DNA of 7,339 bases. It comes from JBBRHH01 sp038222915. Its GTDB lineage: Bacteria > Planctomycetota > Phycisphaerae > Tepidisphaerales > Tepidisphaeraceae. The translations under genes and the position numbers were made by a program. Below, piece by piece: positions 6,065 through 7,339 of this stretch; within the stretch, counting starts at the first letter, position 1, and every line of letters begins with the position of its first letter. The stretch lies in contig JBBRHH010000303.1 in NCBI GenBank assembly GCA_038222915.1, forward strand, positions 1-7,339, given 5' to 3'. The notes beneath the pieces were generated by a model. That model made no database searches. It worked only from the letters and a program-made list of their open reading frames with translations, and had not been told where the DNA came from.

Positions 6065-7183
6065 TCATCCCTGCATCGCCGTAAACACTGCCGTCATAAA
6101 CGACCCCACCGCAAACAGCCCCCACCAAACCCATCCCCGCGGCAGCACCGGCCGAAGCGCATAAAACAGTGCCGGCTGTGCCGGAATGCAAAACCGCGGA
6201 AAATGATTGAAGCCCCATCCGCTCCCGATACACAACACGAAGATCGTATTGCCAATTAACCACGCCCCGGCCATCGAGACGACCGCTCCACTCCGCTTTC
6301 GAACCATCGCGCGCCCAAGTGCCACGCAAGCCCCCAGCACAATGACGACATGAATCCAGATGTACGCAATCTTCCACACCGCCACCTGCTCGCGAATTGG
6401 CGTCATTACCAGCGACTCAAATGGCCACACAATCATCCTCCCCCCATAAGCTCCCGGCGAGTCGTGATAAATCCGAACCCCGCGCAGCCCATCGCCCGTC
6501 CAGCGGTGCAACAATCCAACACCAATCGCGACAACAACCGCCGCTACAACGCCGCTCAAAATTCCTCTCCACCGCCACCCGCTCACCACGCAATAGAGCA
6601 TAGCTCCAAGCACCGCAAAACAAGCCATCGGCCGCACCAGCCCTGCAAATCCGAACACAATCCCCGCCAGCACAAACCGCTGCGACTGCACAAATAACAG
6701 GCCGCCAAGTATCAATGCCAGAACCGGCGCTTCGGTCATCGCCATTGTTGAATTGATCAGGTAGTGCGGCACCAGCATCACCATAGCCCACCCGACCCGC
6801 CGATCCCGGAAAACTGCGGCCGCAAGCGCCGCCGCAACGGCCGCCGCCACCCAGTCGATCCCAAGTGCCGCCACTGGATATGGCATTCCAATCAGATGCA
6901 GTCCCGCGATCATCGCCGGATACCCCGGAAAAACCCGCTGGTCATACTCCGTCATTTCCGAAGCATCCCCCAGCATCGCCTTCGCATACCGAATGTAACT
7001 CTCCCCGTCCCCGCGCCGCGAATAATCCGCAAGACTCACGTGATAGTGCGCCATCACGCAAACCACCACCGCAACGCGCAAAGAAAACGCCGCCGCCGCG
7101 ATCCAAAGCAGATCGCGGCGATCAGGGACCCGATCCTCCACGTTTGTGCGCCTGACAGCCCATCGGCGATTTGAGTTCAACAC
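6065..7183 (-). CDS. Polytopic membrane protein, probable GT-C-type glycosyltransferase
   Basis: A 372-residue membrane protein with about 8-10 hydrophobic segments, for example 25-45, 105-125, 132-148, 150-165, 170-200, 208-225, 271-292, 302-322 and 350-368. The layout resembles GT-C glycosyltransferases (GT39/GT87/PIG-V-like), which use polyprenyl-phosphate sugars. A first outside loop carries GDGESYIRYAKAML (58-71), with an acidic residue where the catalytic Asp usually lies. It is followed by RVFPGYPAMIAGLHLIG (83-99), then TEAP (150-153), FAGLVRPMA (179-187) and a late HFPRFCIPAQPALFYALRP (327-345), resembling the RY-lP-P segment of that clan. No specific family or substrate can be named. 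The start is a GTG with no Shine-Dalgarno; a TATAAA hexamer lies 9 bases before it. A start further inside is possible, since the first 22 residues are charged and poorly informative. Its stop lies 4 bases from the BI-1 terminator. Confidence 0.75.
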   Translation of the reverse strand: MLNSNRRWAVRRTNVEDRVPDRRDLLWIAAAAFSLRVAVVVCVMAHYHVSLADYSRRGDGESYIRYAKAMLGDASEMTEYDQRVFPGYPAMIAGLHLIGMPYPVAALGIDWVAAAVAAALAAAVFRDRRVGWAMVMLVPHYLINSTMAMTEAPVLALILGGLLFVQSQRFVLAGIVFGFAGLVRPMACFAVLGAMLYCVVSGWRWRGILSGVVAAVVVAIGVGLLHRWTGDGLRGVRIYHDSPGAYGGRMIVWPFESLVMTPIREQVAVWKIAYIWIHVVIVLGACVALGRAMVRKRSGAVVSMAGAWLIGNTIFVLCIGSGWGFNHFPRFCIPAQPALFYALRPVLPRGWVWWGLFAVGSFMTAVFTAMQG

Positions 7184-7192
7184 GCGGCCGTG

Positions 7193-7198
7193 TTTATA
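7193..7198 (-). promoter_or_regulatory. Candidate -10 element before the GT-C-like gene
   Basis: TATAAA on the minus strand (5 of 6 to TATAAT) lies 9 bases before the GTG start at 7183. Transcription would begin 0-3 bases before the start codon. No convincing -35 is seen at 16-18 bases. If the real start codon is further inside the gene, this could be a normal promoter with a leader. Confidence 0.25.
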
Positions 7199-7219
7199 GC
7201 ATACCGTGCCGCACCCAAT

Positions 7220-7339
7220 CTACACGCGCTTCTCAATCTCCCGCATCGGCCGCCCCGCAACCGAGTCGTCCGACAACTCCTGCCTGAGCATCAGGGTCAC
7301 CTCATCCTCGCTCACGCCATTATGCTCACGGAACGTGAT
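7220..7339 (-). CDS. 3' end of an unidentified gene (5' partial)
   Basis: On the minus strand an open frame enters from the right edge and ends in TAG at 7220-7222, giving 39 visible residues that end in GRPMREIEKRV. The residue mix (VSEDEVTLMLRQELSDDS, with charged C-terminus) looks like a real soluble protein end, and third codon positions are mostly G or C, as in neighbouring genes. I do not recognise the family. It lies 36 bases upstream of the GT-C-like gene on the same strand, so the two could be cotranscribed. The fragment is too short to exclude a chance open frame. Confidence 0.5.
   Translation of the reverse strand: MTFREHNGVSEDEVTLMLRQELSDDSVAGRPMREIEKRV

Noticed and set aside
1..7339. 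CRISPR array, tRNA, rRNA, insertion sequence, prophage or defence-system genes
   Set aside because: I looked for regularly spaced repeats, tRNA-like cloverleaf sequences, transposase motifs and toxin-antitoxin or nuclease domains and found none; the genes present are explained by known families.

Overview
The window looks like ordinary bacterial chromosome of fairly high GC (about 55-60% by eye). It carries housekeeping genes (icd, nusB, ftsY), a large secreted-type polysaccharide-degradation protein, and two membrane-protein genes. A heparinase II/III-like fold fused to a chitobiase-type C-terminal domain and a PA14-like domain, together with a nusB-ftsY pair, fits best with the Planctomycetes-Verrucomicrobia-Chlamydiae group, perhaps Phycisphaerae-like planctomycetes. 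This is an inference from gene content only; no rRNA or other phylogenetic marker has been compared.

Layout: 1-2338 (+) is the 3' part of a heparinase II/III-like gene whose start lies before the window. Its stop overlaps the stop of the convergent ftsY. On the minus strand, read from right to left, icd (start 5087), nusB (start 3730) and ftsY (start 3276) form a tight block with gaps of 46 and 10 bases. A divergent intergenic region (5088-5281) separates icd from a plus-strand Bax inhibitor-1 family membrane protein (5282-6004). This region holds a candidate sigma70-like promoter, a strong hairpin in the predicted 5' leader, and a GGAG ribosome binding site. The BI-1 gene ends in a textbook intrinsic terminator (perfect 14-bp stem plus T tract), which abuts the stop of a minus-strand gene for a GT-C-like polytopic membrane protein (6065-7183). 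The last 120 bases probably hold the 3' end of another minus-strand gene.

Functionally, FtsY (signal recognition particle receptor) and NusB (rRNA antitermination) are growth-related genes that plausibly share transcripts with icd (TCA cycle). The heparinase-like protein would act on anionic polysaccharide outside the cytoplasm. The GT-C-like protein may use a lipid-linked sugar donor. The BI-1 protein may be a pH-sensitive calcium-leak channel of the YetJ type. I see no mobile element, CRISPR array, tRNA, rRNA or defence system, and no clear evidence of a new multi-gene system. The most interesting points are the domain architecture and altered active-site motif of the heparinase-like protein, the strand-composition break at the BI-1 gene, the BI-1 leader hairpin, and two start sites where a -10-like hexamer sits so close to the start codon that leaderless mRNAs are possible.
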